From contig NZ_JAPDPC010000001.1 in the NCBI RefSeq assembly GCF_026283945.1, forward strand, positions 1,302,001 through 1,366,000: DNA of 64,000 bases, in the 5' to 3' direction. Numbering within the stretch: position 1 is the stretch's first letter; every line of letters starts with the position of its first letter. The stretch is from Dyella humicola. GTDB lineage: Bacteria > Pseudomonadota > Gammaproteobacteria > Xanthomonadales > Rhodanobacteraceae. Positions 26,991 to 38,096 of the stretch are shown here, piece after piece. The notes below the pieces were generated by a model that was not told where the DNA came from, did no database searches, and was given only the letters and a program-made list of their open reading frames with translations. A program made the translations under genes and the position numbers.

Positions 26991-27136
26991 TCGTCACCCA
27001 GCGAATGCGGGGATCCAGCGCCCAGGTTTCCTGCCTGAGACGCTGGGTTCCGACTTCGCCGGAGCGGCGGACATGAATTGCTGCCTTGAGGAAGCCCACG
27101 GGCCGCATCGATGAATAACCATATTAGACGGACTGC

Positions 27137-28237
27137 ATGAGCGCCTTACTGGACGATACCCTCAGACATCTTCGCGCACTGGTCAGTTACGACACGCGCA
27201 ATCCGCCGCGTGAAATCGGCACGGGCGGCATTTTCGATTACTTGCGCGAAAACCTGCCCGGCTTCGACGTCACAGTCACCGATTTCGGCGCAGGTGCAGT
27301 CAACCTGTACGCGGTGCGCGGCCAGCCGAAGGTGCTGTTCAACGTGCATCTGGATACCGTACCCGACTCGCCACACTGGACGGCTGATCCACACCTGCTG
27401 CGTGTGACAGAGGGCCGCGCCATCGGCCTTGGTGCTTGCGATATCAAGGGTGCCGCGGCCGCACTGGTGGCGGTTGCCAACGCCACGCAGGGGGACATGG
27501 CGCTGCTGTTGTCCACCGACGAAGAGGCCAACGATGCGCGTTGCATTGAAGGTTTCCTCAAGCAGAAGCCGGCCTATGACGCCGTCATCGTCGCCGAGCC
27601 GACCAAGGGCGAGGCCGTGTTGGCGCATCGCGGCATTCATTCGGTGCAGATGCGCTTCAAGGGCAGTGCCGGTCATGCTTCGGGCGAGCAGAAACCCAGC
27701 GACAGCGCGCTGCATCAGGCGATGCGCTGGGGTTCGGCGGCGCTGGATTTTGTCGAGAAGCAGGCGCACGAGCGCTTTGGTGGCCTGACCGGGCTGCGCT
27801 TCAACATCGGCAAGGTCGAAGGCGGTATCAAGGCCAATATGATCGCGCCGACGGCCGATATCCGCTTCGGTTTTCGTCCCTTGCCCACCATGGCGCCCGA
27901 CCAGATGCTGGAAACGTTTCGCACCCTGGTCGAACCGCAGCCGGTGGCATTCGGAGAAACCTTCCGCGGTGATTCACTGCCGGCTGGCGACACGGCTACG
28001 GCCGAAGCACGCCGTCTTGCCGCGCGCGATCTCGCCGACGAGTTGGACATTCCCATTGGCAATGCGGTGGACTTCTGGACCGAAGCGGCCCTGTTCTCCG
28101 CGGCCGGCTACATCTGTTTTGTCTATGGCCCCGGCGACATCGCGCAGGCGCATACCGCCGACGAATGGGTCGCCCTGAGCCAGCTCCAGCATTACGCAGA
28201 AACCATTTACCGGATCATCGATCGTGGAAGCGCATAA
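27137..28237 (+). CDS. argE': Acetylornithine deacetylase family; likely N-acetylcitrulline deacetylase
   Basis: An M20 zinc hydrolase of 366 residues with the metal motifs [30 protein letters not shown] (catalytic Glu) and AEPTKGE, the dimerisation domain [13 protein letters not shown], and the closing HTADEWV. By itself it reads as ArgE. With N-acetylornithine carbamoyltransferase upstream, the substrate in this pathway should be N-acetylcitrulline, as shown for the Xanthomonas enzyme. The 3' end overlaps the next gene by 14 bp. A 146-bp gap before it contains a hairpin repeat but no terminator. Confidence 0.9.
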   Translation: MSALLDDTLRHLRALVSYDTRNPPREIGTGGIFDYLRENLPGFDVTVTDFGAGAVNLYAVRGQPKVLFNVHLDTVPDSPHWTADPHLLRVTEGRAIGLGACDIKGAAAALVAVANATQGDMALLLSTDEEANDARCIEGFLKQKPAYDAVIVAEPTKGEAVLAHRGIHSVQMRFKGSAGHASGEQKPSDSALHQAMRWGSAALDFVEKQAHERFGGLTGLRFNIGKVEGGIKANMIAPTADIRFGFRPLPTMAPDQMLETFRTLVEPQPVAFGETFRGDSLPAGDTATAEARRLAARDLADELDIPIGNAVDFWTEAALFSAAGYICFVYGPGDIAQAHTADEWVALSQLQHYAETIYRIIDRGSA

Positions 28238-29540
28238 GCACACCCGTAAGACCATCGTCCGCCTGCTTTCGAGCATGGGCAGCGCGAAGGAAATCCAGCA
28301 ATACCTCAAGCGCTTCTCGCAGCTCGACGCCAAGCGCTTCGCCGTAGTGAAGGTCGGTGGCGCTGTGCTGCGCGACGATCTGCCTGCGCTCACGTCCTCG
28401 CTGACCTTCCTGCAGCAAGTCGGGCTGACCCCGATCGTGCTGCATGGTGCGGGTCCGCAGCTGGACGAGGAACTATCTGCCGCCGGTATCGAGAAGCAGA
28501 CCGTCAACGGCTTGCGTGTGACCACGCCGCAGGCGCTGGCGATCGTACGCAAGGTGTTCCAGGAGCAGAACCTGCGCCTGGTCGAGGCCTTGCAGACCAT
28601 GGACACGCGCGCCACGTCGGTGCTGTCGGGCGTGTTCACTTCCACCTACCTCGACCGCGACACCTACGGCCTGGTCGGCAAGGTGAGCCGGATCAACCTG
28701 GCGCCGATCGAGGCCAGCTTGCGCGCCGGCTCCATCCCGGTGATCGCCAGCATGGGCGAGACGGAAGAGGGGCAGATCCTCAACGTCAACGCCGACTTCG
28801 CCGCCAACGAACTGGTGCGCGTGCTGCAGCCGTACAAGATCGTGTTCCTGACCGGGACCGGTGGCCTGCTGGACGACAAGGGTCGAATCATCGACTCGAT
28901 CAACCTCAGCACCGAGTTCGAGCATCTGATGGCCCAGCCGTGGATCAACGGCGGCATGCGCCTGAAGATCGAACAGATCGCGGATCTGCTGGCCGACTTG
29001 CCGTTGACCTCGTCGGTGTCGATCACCCAGCCGTCCGAATTGGCCAAGGAGCTGTTCACGCATAAGGGTTCGGGGACGCTCGTGCGTCGTGGCGAGAAAG
29101 TACGTCGCTTCGAGTCATGGGAAGGTATCGACCTGGAGCGCATGCGCAGCCTGATCGAATCCAGCTTCGGCCGCACCCTGGTGCCGGACTATTTCGAGCG
29201 CACCAAGCCGTTCCGGATCTATGTCAGCGAGAACTATCGCACCGCGATGATACTTACGATGGAAGACGGCTTGCCCTACCTCGACAAGTTCGCCGTGCTC
29301 GACGATGCCCAGGGTGAGGGCCTGGGACGTGCCGTGTGGCAGGTGATGCGCGAGGAGAACCCGCAGATGTTCTGGCGTTCGCGCCACGGCAACTCGGTCA
29401 ACCATTTCTACTACGCCGAATCGGATGGTTGCCTCAAGCAGCCGAACTGGAAAGTGTTCTGGTACGGCCTTGAGGACTTCGAAACCATCGCCCGCTGCGT
29501 CGCGCATTGCGCCACGCGGCAGCCGACCCTGGTGGGCTGA
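28224..29540 (+). CDS. argB: Bifunctional N-acetylglutamate kinase/synthase
   Basis: A 438-residue fusion catalysing the first two arginine steps: acetylation of glutamate and its phosphorylation. The N-terminal amino-acid kinase domain (about 30-285) shows [32 protein letters not shown] and [11 protein letters not shown]. The C-terminal acetyltransferase domain (about 290-438) shows [30 protein letters not shown] and HFYYAESDG, as in the Xanthomonas and vertebrate-like NAGS/K proteins. The fusion explains the absence of separate argA or argJ. It overlaps argE' by 14 bp and lies 3 bp before argC. Confidence 0.94.
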   Translation: MEAHKHTRKTIVRLLSSMGSAKEIQQYLKRFSQLDAKRFAVVKVGGAVLRDDLPALTSSLTFLQQVGLTPIVLHGAGPQLDEELSAAGIEKQTVNGLRVTTPQALAIVRKVFQEQNLRLVEALQTMDTRATSVLSGVFTSTYLDRDTYGLVGKVSRINLAPIEASLRAGSIPVIASMGETEEGQILNVNADFAANELVRVLQPYKIVFLTGTGGLLDDKGRIIDSINLSTEFEHLMAQPWINGGMRLKIEQIADLLADLPLTSSVSITQPSELAKELFTHKGSGTLVRRGEKVRRFESWEGIDLERMRSLIESSFGRTLVPDYFERTKPFRIYVSENYRTAMILTMEDGLPYLDKFAVLDDAQGEGLGRAVWQVMREENPQMFWRSRHGNSVNHFYYAESDGCLKQPNWKVFWYGLEDFETIARCVAHCATRQPTLVG

Positions 29541-29543
29541 ATC

Positions 29544-30500
29544 ATGAGCATGACCAAACAACGCATCGGTATTGTGGGCGCGCGCGGTCACACCGGCGCG
29601 GAACTGATCCGCCTGGTGACAGCGCATCCGGCCTTGGAACTCGCCTTCGTCTCCTCGCGCGAACTGGATGGCCAGCGCGTGGCAGACCAGGTGGATGGCT
29701 TCAAAGGCGAGCTGCGTTACGCCAACCTCGATCCGACGGCTGTCGCTGCGCAAGATGCGGACGTGGTGGTGCTGGCCTTGCCCAACGGCAAGGCAGCGCC
29801 CTATGTCGAGGCCATCGACAAGGCCAAGCCAGAAACACTGATCGTCGACCTGTCCGCCGACTATCGCTTTGACGAGCGCTGGTATTACGGCCTGCCGGAG
29901 TTGACTCGTGAGCGCTGGCGCGGCGAGAAGCGCATCAGCAATCCGGGCTGCTACGCCACGGCAGTGCAGCTTTCGATCGCGCCGTTGAAGGATCTGCTGG
30001 CCGCGCCGCCGGTGTCGTTTGGCGTGTCCGGCTATTCCGGTGCCGGCACCACGCCGTCGGATCGCAATGACCCGGAAAAGCTGCGCGACAACTTGATGCC
30101 GTATTCGCTTACCGGCCATATGCACGAGAAGGAAGCCAGTCGCCATCTCGGCCTGCCGGTGGAATTCATGCCGCATGTGGCGCCGCATTTTCGCGGGCTT
30201 ACGGTGACCACCAGTCTCTATCTGGTCCGGCCGATCAAGCGCGAGGACGTGATCGCCCGCTTCAACGGCGCCTACGCAGGCGAGAAACTGGTACGCGTAC
30301 TGGACGAGGCGCCATGGGTCAGCCAGATCGCCCACAAGCATCATGTGGAGATCGGCGGCTTCGCGGTATCCGCCGACGGCAAGCGCGTGGTGGTGGTGGC
30401 AACGCTGGACAACCTGCTCAAGGGCGCCGCCACCCAGGCCATGCAGAACATCAATCGCGCGATTGGCGTGGACGAATTCACGGCGATCCCGCGACCGTGA
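29544..30500 (+). CDS. argC: N-acetyl-gamma-glutamyl-phosphate reductase
   Basis: Reduces acetylglutamyl phosphate to the semialdehyde with NADPH. The 318-residue protein has the nucleotide loop [15 protein letters not shown] (10-24) and catalytic Cys136 in SNPGCYATA, followed by [11 protein letters not shown] and [15 protein letters not shown]. It starts 3 bp after argB; a second ATG two codons downstream is possible. Part of the arginine operon. Confidence 0.96.
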   Translation: MSMTKQRIGIVGARGHTGAELIRLVTAHPALELAFVSSRELDGQRVADQVDGFKGELRYANLDPTAVAAQDADVVVLALPNGKAAPYVEAIDKAKPETLIVDLSADYRFDERWYYGLPELTRERWRGEKRISNPGCYATAVQLSIAPLKDLLAAPPVSFGVSGYSGAGTTPSDRNDPEKLRDNLMPYSLTGHMHEKEASRHLGLPVEFMPHVAPHFRGLTVTTSLYLVRPIKREDVIARFNGAYAGEKLVRVLDEAPWVSQIAHKHHVEIGGFAVSADGKRVVVVATLDNLLKGAATQAMQNINRAIGVDEFTAIPRP

Positions 30501-30558
30501 CGCTCACGCGCGCACCGTCGTAGGGAAACCCACCATCCGTTCGTCCGGGGTCATCGTC

Positions 30559-31896
30559 ATGCGTCTGTCCCGCTATCTGCTTCCCACCTTGAAAGAAACG
30601 CCCGCCGAGGCGCAGATCGTCTCGCATCGGCTGATGTTGCGTGCGGGCATGATCCGCCAGGAGGCCGCCGGCATTTATGCCTGGCTGCCGCTGGGCTTGC
30701 AGGTGCTGCGCAAGATCGAGCGTATCGTGCGCGAGGAAATGCATCGCGCCGGTGCGCTGGAGTTGCTGATGCCGACGCTGCAGCTCGCCGACCTGTGGCG
30801 AGAGAGCGGGCGCTACGATGCCTATGGCCCGGAGATGCTGCGTATCCGCGACCGCAACGAGCGCGAACTTTTGTACGGGCCGACCAACGAAGAGATGGTC
30901 ACCGACATTTTCCGCGGGAACGTGCGTTCGTACCGCGACCTGCCGATGAATCTCTATCACGTGCAGTGGAAGTTCCGCGACGAGCAGCGGCCGCGTTTCG
31001 GGGTATTGCGAGGGCGCGAATTCCTGATGAAGGATGCCTACTCGTTCGATCTCGACGAGGCCGCCGCGCGTCGCTCCTACCAGCGCATGTTCGTCGCCTA
31101 TCTGCGCATGTTCTCCCGCATGGGACTGACTGCGATCCCCATGCGCGCGGAAACCGGGCCTATCGGCGGTGACCTGTCACACGAGTTCATCGTGCTGGCC
31201 GATACCGGCGAGTCGGACGTCTACTGCGATCGCCAGTTGCTTGAGCTGCCGGTACCGGACGAACTGGTGGACTACGAGGGCGACCTCGCCGCGCTGATTG
31301 CGCCTTGGACGCAGCCCTATGCCGCCACCGAGGACGTGCATGACGCCGAGCGCTTCGAGCGTGAAGTGGCGGCGGAACGGCGGCTGCATACGCGAGGCAT
31401 CGAAGTCGGGCAGATCTTCTATTTCGGCACCAAGTATTCCGGGCCAATGAAGGCCCTGATCGCTGGTGCCGACGGCGTGGAGCGACCGATCCACGGCGGC
31501 TCTTATGGCGTGGGCGTTTCGCGGCTGGTCGGCGCCATCATCGAGGCCAGCCACGACGAGCGCGGTATCGTATGGCCGGACGCGGTGGCTCCGTTCCAGG
31601 TCGGCCTGATCAATCTGCAGCAGGGCAACGCCGATACGGATGCAGCCTGCGAGACGGTCTATACCAAGCTCAGGCAGTCCGGCATCGAAGTGTTGTACGA
31701 CGACACTAGTGCTCGGGCTGGCGGCAAGTTCGCAAATATCGATCTGATCGGTCTGTCGTGGCAGCTGGCCGTGGGGCCGCGCGAACTGAAGAACGGTCAG
31801 GTCGAATTGAAGCGACGCGCCACCGACGAGCGAAGCGTGCTCAGCATCGATGCCGCGTTGGCGGCCCTGGTCGATGCGCGCCCTCGACGCGATTGA
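30559..31896 (+). CDS. proS: Proline--tRNA ligase, short form without editing insertion
   Basis: A 445-residue class II synthetase charging tRNA-Pro. Motif 2 is [25 protein letters not shown] (shown here by its [10 protein letters not shown] core) and motif 3 is [12 protein letters not shown]; the anticodon domain is at about 350-445 ([11 protein letters not shown]). The typical gammaproteobacterial enzyme of about 570 residues carries a Ybak-like editing domain between motifs 2 and 3. Here that stretch is short, as in alphaproteobacteria. An open frame runs upstream, but ATG 30559 gives the canonical [15 protein letters not shown] start. It sits inside the arginine block, 58 bp after argC. 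Confidence 0.93.
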   Translation: MRLSRYLLPTLKETPAEAQIVSHRLMLRAGMIRQEAAGIYAWLPLGLQVLRKIERIVREEMHRAGALELLMPTLQLADLWRESGRYDAYGPEMLRIRDRNERELLYGPTNEEMVTDIFRGNVRSYRDLPMNLYHVQWKFRDEQRPRFGVLRGREFLMKDAYSFDLDEAAARRSYQRMFVAYLRMFSRMGLTAIPMRAETGPIGGDLSHEFIVLADTGESDVYCDRQLLELPVPDELVDYEGDLAALIAPWTQPYAATEDVHDAERFEREVAAERRLHTRGIEVGQIFYFGTKYSGPMKALIAGADGVERPIHGGSYGVGVSRLVGAIIEASHDERGIVWPDAVAPFQVGLINLQQGNADTDAACETVYTKLRQSGIEVLYDDTSARAGGKFANIDLIGLSWQLAVGPRELKNGQVELKRRATDERSVLSIDAALAALVDARPRRD

Positions 31897-31958
31897 GTTC
31901 CACTTTTGCTTAAGCGCAGCGACTGCGCTCTCATCTATCGATACAGCAGGACACGAAC

Positions 31959-33254
31959 ATGACTCAGCCGCTCTGGCAAAAATCCAATATCAAGATCGAC
32001 GCCCGCATCATGAAGTTCCTGGCGGGTGACGACGTCTTGCTGGATCGCGAGTTTTTCCTTTACGACGTCACCGCCAGCAAGGCGCATGTGGAAGGTCTGG
32101 CCAATATCGGCGTGGTCAGCGCGGACGAGGCCGCAGCCCTCAAGCGTGAGCTGGACGTGCTGGCGGATGACTTCCGTGCCGGCAGCTTCGTGCTCGATGA
32201 TCGCTACGAGGACTGCCATTCCGCCATCGAGGCGCGGCTGACCGAACGATTGGGCGATGCAGGCCGACGTGTACATACCGGCCGCAGCCGCAACGATCAG
32301 ATCCTGGTCGCCACGCGTCTGTGGCTGAAAGACCAGCTGGCCACACTCGAACAGCACTGCCGCGCCATCGCCGGAGTCTGCCTGGATCGCGCAGCCAAGC
32401 CAGGATCGCCGCTACCGGGTTACACCCACCTTCAGCGTGCGGTGGTGTCGTCCACCGGCATGTGGTTCGCCGGTTATGCCGAGGGCTTTATCGACAGCGC
32501 GCTGCGCGCCCGGCAAACCACTACCCTGATCGACGCCAACCCGCTGGGTACGGCCGCAGGCTACGGCGTCAATATGAAGCTCGACCGCGAACACACCACG
32601 GCGGCATTGGGCTTTGCGCGCATGCAGATCTCGCCGATCTATGCCCAGTTGTCGCGTGGCAAGTTCGAAATGGCCGTGCTGGAAGCGATCGGCGGCGCGC
32701 TACTGGATGTGCGTCGGCTGGCCTGGGACTTGTCGCTGTTCACCACCGCCGAGTTCGATTTCGTCAAGCTGCCGTCCGAATACACCACCGGCAGCTCGAT
32801 CATGCCGAACAAGCGCAACCCGGACGTGGTGGAGCTGCTGCGCGCCAGCTACGCCAGCGTCGCTGCCGCCCGCACCGAGATCGAGCAGCTGCTGTCGCTG
32901 CCTTCCGGTTACCAGCGCGACCTGCAGTTCTCCAAGGGCTCGCTGTTCCATGGCTGTCGCCATGGCCTGGCTGCACTGGATTTGATGCCGGACCTGCTGG
33001 CTCGCATGGAATGGAACGAACCGGCCATGCGCGCCGCGATCGAGCCAGCCATGTACGCGACCGACGTGGCGATCGAACAGGCCGCGGCGGGCGTTCCATT
33101 CCGTGATGCCTATCGCGCGGCTGCCGACGCGGCGTCTTCCGCCGGTGCGGGCCGCACGCCGGAGGGCAGCCTGGCGGCGCGCGTGTCACCCGGTTCTGGC
33201 CATGACCTGCGCCTGGACGAATTGCGCGCTAGACTCGGCCATCTGGACGGCTAA
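31959..33254 (+). CDS. argH: Argininosuccinate lyase
   Basis: Last arginine step: argininosuccinate to arginine and fumarate. The 431-residue fumarase/aspartase-superfamily enzyme has the signature [24 protein letters not shown] for substrate binding, and [12 protein letters not shown] with the catalytic His. The C-terminal region is intact. The next gene starts at the very next base after the stop. Confidence 0.96.
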   Translation: MTQPLWQKSNIKIDARIMKFLAGDDVLLDREFFLYDVTASKAHVEGLANIGVVSADEAAALKRELDVLADDFRAGSFVLDDRYEDCHSAIEARLTERLGDAGRRVHTGRSRNDQILVATRLWLKDQLATLEQHCRAIAGVCLDRAAKPGSPLPGYTHLQRAVVSSTGMWFAGYAEGFIDSALRARQTTTLIDANPLGTAAGYGVNMKLDREHTTAALGFARMQISPIYAQLSRGKFEMAVLEAIGGALLDVRRLAWDLSLFTTAEFDFVKLPSEYTTGSSIMPNKRNPDVVELLRASYASVAAARTEIEQLLSLPSGYQRDLQFSKGSLFHGCRHGLAALDLMPDLLARMEWNEPAMRAAIEPAMYATDVAIEQAAAGVPFRDAYRAAADAASSAGAGRTPEGSLAARVSPGSGHDLRLDELRARLGHLDG

Positions 33255-33626
33255 ATGGTGATTGGCATGGGGACCGTCAGTACGGGGAGTGCCGAACATT
33301 ACCGCTGGGGGCAGGGGTGCGACGGCTGGCATCTGCTGGCCGGCGATGACCTGAGCGTGATCGAAGAGCGCATGCCGCCAGGTGCGGCCGAGATTCGTCA
33401 TCGGCATGCGCGGTCGCGACAGTTCTTCTACGCCCTCGAGGGCAGGCTGACGCTGGAGCTCGATGGCGTCGTTCACCTGCTGCAGTGCGGCCAAGGACTG
33501 CACGTGCCGCCGGGCGCCGCGCACCAGGCCCGCAACGAAGGGAGCGTCGATGCACGCTTTCTGGTGGTCTCGGCGCCGCGCAGCCACGGCGACCGCGTCG
33601 CGGCTCCCCTGGATGCCCAGGCATGA
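33255..33626 (+). CDS. Cupin domain protein
   Basis: A 123-residue single-domain cupin. Cupin motif 1 is GAAEIRHRHARSRQFFYALEG, with two His and a later Gln in place of the usual Glu; motif 2 is GLHVPPGAAHQARN. It starts immediately after the argH stop (an ATG four codons in is also possible) and its stop overlaps the proB start (ATGA), so it is embedded in the arg-pro operon. It probably binds a metal; no reaction can be assigned. Confidence 0.82.
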   Translation: MVIGMGTVSTGSAEHYRWGQGCDGWHLLAGDDLSVIEERMPPGAAEIRHRHARSRQFFYALEGRLTLELDGVVHLLQCGQGLHVPPGAAHQARNEGSVDARFLVVSAPRSHGDRVAAPLDAQA

Positions 33627-34798
33627 ACTTCGAGCCGGCACGGCATGCTTTAGTCGAGCAGCCGTTGCCGGCTTGGCGGCGGGCGGTATTGAAGGTCGGC
33701 AGCAATCTGCTGGCGGCCGACGGTGGTGGCCTGACCCCCCGTTACGCCGAAGCACTGGCGGCTTTCATTGATGTCAGTCGTGACGAGGGCAGGGAGGTCA
33801 TCCTGGTGTCTTCCGGTGCCGTGGCGGCAGGACGCGCTTTGCTACGGCAACACGTGCCGCCGGGCAGCGATCTGGCTGCGCGTCAGGCACTGGCCGCGCT
33901 TGGCCAGGCGCCGATGATCGCGTTATGGCAATCGCTCAGTACACGGCCGGTGGCGCAAGTGCTGCTGACGCATGATGACTTGCGCAATCGCCGTCGCTAC
34001 CTCAATGCGCGCGTGACGCTGCGCGAACTGCTCACACTCGACGTGTTGGCTGTCGTCAACGAGAACGATACCGTCGCCGTCGACGAGCTGAAGCTGGGCG
34101 ACAACGATAACCTCGCCGCCATTGTCGCTGCCCTGGTCGATGCCGACCTGTTGTTGATTGCGTCCGATATCGATGCGCTCTATAGCGCCGATCCACGCCT
34201 CGATCCCACGGCGAGGCCAATGGCCCACGTCGATGCGGTGACGCCCGAGATACTGGCCATGGCCGGCGGCACCGGCAGCAGTGTGGGCACGGGCGGTATG
34301 CGCACCAAACTCGAGGCGGCCGCCAAGGCCGCTGCGGCAGGCATTCCCACCGCATTATTCAGCGGGCGCGATGACGTTGCAGTCGGCGCGCTCGGGCGCG
34401 GCTATCTGCGCGGCACGCTGTTTGCTGCTGGCGGGACTCGCATGCAGGCACGCAAGTACTGGCTTCGCCATGCACCCGCGGCGCCCGGCTGCATCCGGGT
34501 GGATGCAGGTGCTGCGCGCGCATTGGCCAGCGGTCGCGCTTCGTTGCTACCGGGCGGTGTGCTTGAGGTGGCTGGCGAATTTCACCGTGGCGACCTGGTG
34601 GAGATCGTCGACGCCGCCGACCGGCCCGTGGCGCGCGGCCTCTGCCAGTACGGCGCCGCAGAAGTTCGGCGCCTGTCCGGCCGGCATAGTCGCGATATCG
34701 AACACATATTGGGCTATAGCTATGGCGCCGAAGTCGTACATCGCGACGACCTGGCTACCCTGGCCCAGGCGGAGACGGCGGGAGAACGCAGCGCATGA
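33623..34798 (+). CDS. proB: Glutamate 5-kinase
   Basis: First proline step: phosphorylation of glutamate. The 391-residue protein has the amino-acid kinase domain (about 20-270: [60 protein letters not shown]) and a C-terminal PUA domain (about 290-375). The frame is open upstream, but ATG 33623 overlaps the cupin stop and gives a normal length. It is coupled to proA by ATGA. Confidence 0.95.
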   Translation: MNFEPARHALVEQPLPAWRRAVLKVGSNLLAADGGGLTPRYAEALAAFIDVSRDEGREVILVSSGAVAAGRALLRQHVPPGSDLAARQALAALGQAPMIALWQSLSTRPVAQVLLTHDDLRNRRRYLNARVTLRELLTLDVLAVVNENDTVAVDELKLGDNDNLAAIVAALVDADLLLIASDIDALYSADPRLDPTARPMAHVDAVTPEILAMAGGTGSSVGTGGMRTKLEAAAKAAAAGIPTALFSGRDDVAVGALGRGYLRGTLFAAGGTRMQARKYWLRHAPAAPGCIRVDAGAARALASGRASLLPGGVLEVAGEFHRGDLVEIVDAADRPVARGLCQYGAAEVRRLSGRHSRDIEHILGYSYGAEVVHRDDLATLAQAETAGERSA

Positions 34799-36078
34799 GC
34801 GACGTCCGATCACTCGCACTTGCTTGTCGCGATGCGGCGCCTTCGATGGCGGCTTTGGATACGGCCGCCAAGACGACACTCCTGCGTGGCATGGCAGCGT
34901 CGCTGGAGCAGCATGCCGATGCGATCCTGGCGGCGAATGCGCGCGACATGCAACAGGCGGTCGACAAGGGATTGCACGGCGCCTTGCTGGATCGGCTGCG
35001 CCTGGACGCCACGCGCATCGCGGCCATCGCCCAGGCGCTGCGCGAGGTGGCTGGTTTGCCCGACCCGGTGGGCGTCGTGACTCGGCGCGAGACGCGGCCC
35101 AACGGTATCGCGGTGGAGCGGGTACGCATTCCACTCGGCGTGGTGGCGATGATCTACGAGGCGCGACCCAATGTGACGGCGGACGCGGCCGCGCTCTGCC
35201 TCAAGGCGGGTAACGCGGTGATCCTGCGCGGGGGGTCGGAAGCGCTGCACTCCAATATGGCGATTGCAGCAGCGTTGCACCACGCACTGCGCGCCCATGG
35301 CTTGCCTGAAGCCGCGATCACCCTGCTGCAGGATCTTCGTCGCGAAGCGATGGTGGAACTGCTGCAACTGACCGATATCGTCGATCTCGCCATTCCGCGC
35401 GGCGGCGAAGGCCTGATTCGTTTCGTCGCGGAGCACGCACGTGTTCCCGTGATCAAGCACTACAAGGGCGTTTGCCATCTCTACGTGGACGACACTGCCG
35501 ATGTTTCGCTGGCATTGAACCTGCTGGTCGATGGCAAGACATCACGTCCGGGCGTATGCAATGCGCTGGAGACGTTGCTGGTACACAAGGATGTGGCGGG
35601 GGTTTTCATGCCTCGCGCCGCGCAAGTATTGCGCGAGCGTGGCGTGGAGCTGCGCGGTGATCCGGCAACCTGCCGCCTGGTACCAGATACGAAGTCGGCG
35701 ACGGAGGATGACTACGCCGCGGAATTTCTCGACCTGATCCTGGCGGTGCGCGTGGTGGCGGACCTCGACGAGGCGATCGCTCATATCAGGCGCTACAGCT
35801 CCGACCATACCGAAGTCATCGCCACGCGTGACGAGGCCGCCGCACAGCGCTTCGTGCAGGCATTGCGCTCGGCGGTGGTGATGGTCAACGCGTCCTCGCG
35901 TTTTTCCGATGGCGGCGAGCTTGGCCTGGGCGCTGAGATCGGCATCTCGACCACGCGCCTGCATGCCTACGGACCGATGGGTGCCGAGTCGTTGACGATC
36001 GAGCGCTTCGTGGTGCGTGGCGAGGGCCAGCTACGACATCCACAGAGCCGCGTAGCGAATCCCGACAAAGGCACCTGA
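34795..36078 (+). CDS. proA: Gamma-glutamyl phosphate reductase
   Basis: Second proline step, NADPH reduction of gamma-glutamyl phosphate. The 427-residue aldehyde-dehydrogenase-fold protein has [20 protein letters not shown], the catalytic Cys in [15 protein letters not shown] and [20 protein letters not shown] near the end. It overlaps the proB stop by four bases. Last gene of the long arginine/proline block; a REP element follows. Confidence 0.96.
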   Translation: MSDVRSLALACRDAAPSMAALDTAAKTTLLRGMAASLEQHADAILAANARDMQQAVDKGLHGALLDRLRLDATRIAAIAQALREVAGLPDPVGVVTRRETRPNGIAVERVRIPLGVVAMIYEARPNVTADAAALCLKAGNAVILRGGSEALHSNMAIAAALHHALRAHGLPEAAITLLQDLRREAMVELLQLTDIVDLAIPRGGEGLIRFVAEHARVPVIKHYKGVCHLYVDDTADVSLALNLLVDGKTSRPGVCNALETLLVHKDVAGVFMPRAAQVLRERGVELRGDPATCRLVPDTKSATEDDYAAEFLDLILAVRVVADLDEAIAHIRRYSSDHTEVIATRDEAAAQRFVQALRSAVVMVNASSRFSDGGELGLGAEIGISTTRLHAYGPMGAESLTIERFVVRGEGQLRHPQSRVANPDKGT

Positions 36079-36083
36079 TTCCT

Positions 36084-36158
36084 TTGTAGGGGCGCATCCA
36101 GTGCCAGAAAGCCAACGGAGCGGGACGCCGTGATCGCGCACAGGGTGCGCTCCTACAA
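36084..36158. repeat. REP-type palindromic repeat pair after proA
   Basis: An outer inverted repeat, ttgtaggggcgcatcc (36084-36099) with gggtgcgctcctacaa (36143-36158), encloses a self-complementary REP monomer gcgcacagggtgcgc (36136-36150). GTAGGAGCGCACcctGTGCGC is the GTAG-type REP found in Pseudomonas and Stenotrophomonas relatives. No transposase (RAYT) gene is nearby. Confidence 0.75.
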
Positions 36159-36247
36159 CGGCTTCTTTTCGGTCGCGTTCCAGGCCAAAGCAGAAGACAC
36201 GGGTCCTGGCGCGACCAGCCACCCGCCGTTGCGAGTCGTTAGGAGTT

Positions 36248-37531
36248 TCAGGCGTCGCGCGCGGCCCATCCCTTGACCGCTTCCACAAAGGCCCAGCAAT
36301 CCACAAACCGGTTATACAAAGGCGCCGGAGAAATTCGAATCACATCCGGCTCGCGCCAGTCGCCGATGATGCCGTGCTCCATCAGATACTCGAACAACGC
36401 GCGCCCCCGCTCACGACCACCCAGTACGCGGATGGACAGCTGGGCACCGCGGCGTTGTGGATCGGTAGGTGTCACCACCTCGAGCACTTGACTCAACTGC
36501 GTATGCACCAACCATTCCAGGTAACCGGTGAGTCGCAGCGACTTCTCGCGCAGGCGCGGCATGCCTGCACGGCGGAAGATTTCCAGGGATACGCGCAGGG
36601 GAGCCAGTGCGAGGATGGGCGGATTGGAAAGCTGCCAGCCGTCGGCGCCATAGGTGGGCACAAACTGCGGCCCCATCTGGAAGCGGGTGGTCTTGTCGTG
36701 GCCCCACCAGCCGGCGAAACGCGGCAACGCCGTGCGCGCGTGGCGTTCGTGCACGAAGGCACCGCCGACCGCGCCGGGGCCGCTGTTGAGATATTTGTAG
36801 CTGCACCAGATGGCGAAATCGGCGCCGCTGTCATGCAGTTGCAGGGGGAGGTTGCCCACGGCATGGGCAAGATCGAAGCCGACCATGCAGCCTTGACGAT
36901 TGGCGAGCCGGGTAATGGCGGCAAGATCGAACGCCTGGCCGGTGCGGTACTGGATGCCGGGCAGCATCACCAGCGCAATGCGAGAGCCATGCTCGGCCAG
37001 CATACGTTCGATGGCAGCCATTGACGTGGTGCCGTTCGGTTCGTCGCTTCGAAGTTCGATCAGCGCGGTGGCAGGATCGAAACCGTGGAAGCGGATCTGC
37101 GATTCCACCGCGTAACGATCGGTAGGGAAGGCGCCTGCTTCAATCAGGATCGCGTGCCGCTCCGGCGTCGGGCGATAAAAGCTCACCATCATCAGGTGCA
37201 GATTCACGCCCAGCGTGTTCATCGCCACGACTTCGGCGGGTTGTGCGCCCACCACGGTGGCGAGGTCGTCGCGCACGAACTCGTGATAGTCCATCCAGGG
37301 CAGGCGGCCCTTGAAATGACCTTCCACCCCCAGCTCGCCCCAGTAGTCTAGTTCGCTGTTCAGCGCGGGGCGCACGGCCCGCGGTTGCAGCCCCAGCGAG
37401 TTGCCGCAGAAGTAGTGGCTATCGCGGCCCTCATGCGGCGGGATGTGGAACTCATCGCGGAAGTGGCGCAGCGGATCGGCTGCATCCTGGGCCTGCGCCC
37501 AGGCGAGGGTGGCTTCGTACGGTGCGGACAT
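36248..37531 (-). CDS. kynU: Kynureninase
   Basis: PLP enzyme cleaving kynurenine or 3-hydroxykynurenine to anthranilate or 3-hydroxyanthranilate plus alanine. The 427-residue protein has the PLP lysine in CSYKYLNSGPGAVGGAF, preceded by FDLAHAVGNLPLQLHDSGADFA, the substrate loop FAGWWGHDKTTRF and the N-terminal YFCGNSLGLQP. It is encoded leftward, 58 bp after the secreted protein gene and ACMSD, so the three form a likely tryptophan-catabolic unit. The usual partners kynA, kmo and haao are not in this window. Confidence 0.95.
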   Translation of the reverse strand: MSAPYEATLAWAQAQDAADPLRHFRDEFHIPPHEGRDSHYFCGNSLGLQPRAVRPALNSELDYWGELGVEGHFKGRLPWMDYHEFVRDDLATVVGAQPAEVVAMNTLGVNLHLMMVSFYRPTPERHAILIEAGAFPTDRYAVESQIRFHGFDPATALIELRSDEPNGTTSMAAIERMLAEHGSRIALVMLPGIQYRTGQAFDLAAITRLANRQGCMVGFDLAHAVGNLPLQLHDSGADFAIWCSYKYLNSGPGAVGGAFVHERHARTALPRFAGWWGHDKTTRFQMGPQFVPTYGADGWQLSNPPILALAPLRVSLEIFRRAGMPRLREKSLRLTGYLEWLVHTQLSQVLEVVTPTDPQRRGAQLSIRVLGGRERGRALFEYLMEHGIIGDWREPDVIRISPAPLYNRFVDCWAFVEAVKGWAARDA

Positions 37532-37589
37532 CGGAATTCTCGTGCAGTGCGCATGGCGCCCCTTGCAGGGCGCGATGCGATGAACCGGA

Positions 37590-38096
37590 TTACTTCAGGC
37601 GCGCGGCGATGGCGTCGCAACCCTTGTCGAAGGCAGCCTTCCAGGCGGGGCCCGCCTGACTTTGGCTTGGGCGCACGCAGCGCAACTGGATAGCGTGGTT
37701 GCCCTTGAGCCAGTAGCGCTCGGTGTAGCTGAACTGCGCGCCGTTTTCCTGTGCGGTATAGACGAAGTTTTCCGCCGCTTGAGAGGCGCCGGCCTGAAAG
37801 CCGGTAAGGGCCTTGGCCTTGCTCATGGCGCCGCTCACGTACTGCTGGAAGGCGTTGGCGTCGGCGACCTGCTTCACTGTCACGGTAACGCGGGCGAGGC
37901 TGCTGGCTGCGGTGGGCGAGGGGTCCGGTACCTGGAATACGCGTACCTCCGGATCGCCCTGCGTCTCCATGATGCTCACCCAGGAGTCCGGCGTGCTGAA
38001 GCTGACGCTGCCCTCGGCCATGGTGACATCCGTGGCGTGGGCTGCGCTGGCCAGCACGAGGGCGCTGGCGAGAACCATATGGCGGAAAAAGCTCAT
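37590..38096 (-). CDS. Secreted protein of unknown function in the kynurenine cluster
   Basis: A 168-residue protein with a clear signal peptide (1-21, cleavage after SAAHA) and a mature domain of about 147 residues beginning TDVTMAEGSVSFSTPDSWVSIMETQGDPEVRVFQVPDP. I do not recognise the family. The PDSW and GDPEVRVFQVPD pattern and paired Cys (QLRCVRPS, DKGCDAIAA) suggest a small periplasmic beta-fold with one disulfide. Its start overlaps the ACMSD stop (ATGA), so it is translated together with the catabolic genes. Confidence 0.78.
   Translation of the reverse strand: MSFFRHMVLASALVLASAAHATDVTMAEGSVSFSTPDSWVSIMETQGDPEVRVFQVPDPSPTAASSLARVTVTVKQVADANAFQQYVSGAMSKAKALTGFQAGASQAAENFVYTAQENGAQFSYTERYWLKGNHAIQLRCVRPSQSQAGPAWKAAFDKGCDAIAARLK

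Noticed and set aside
29115-30344. 409-codon leftward open frame opposite argB/argC
   Set aside because: Shadow frame; the plus strand encodes complete ArgB and ArgC with active-site motifs.
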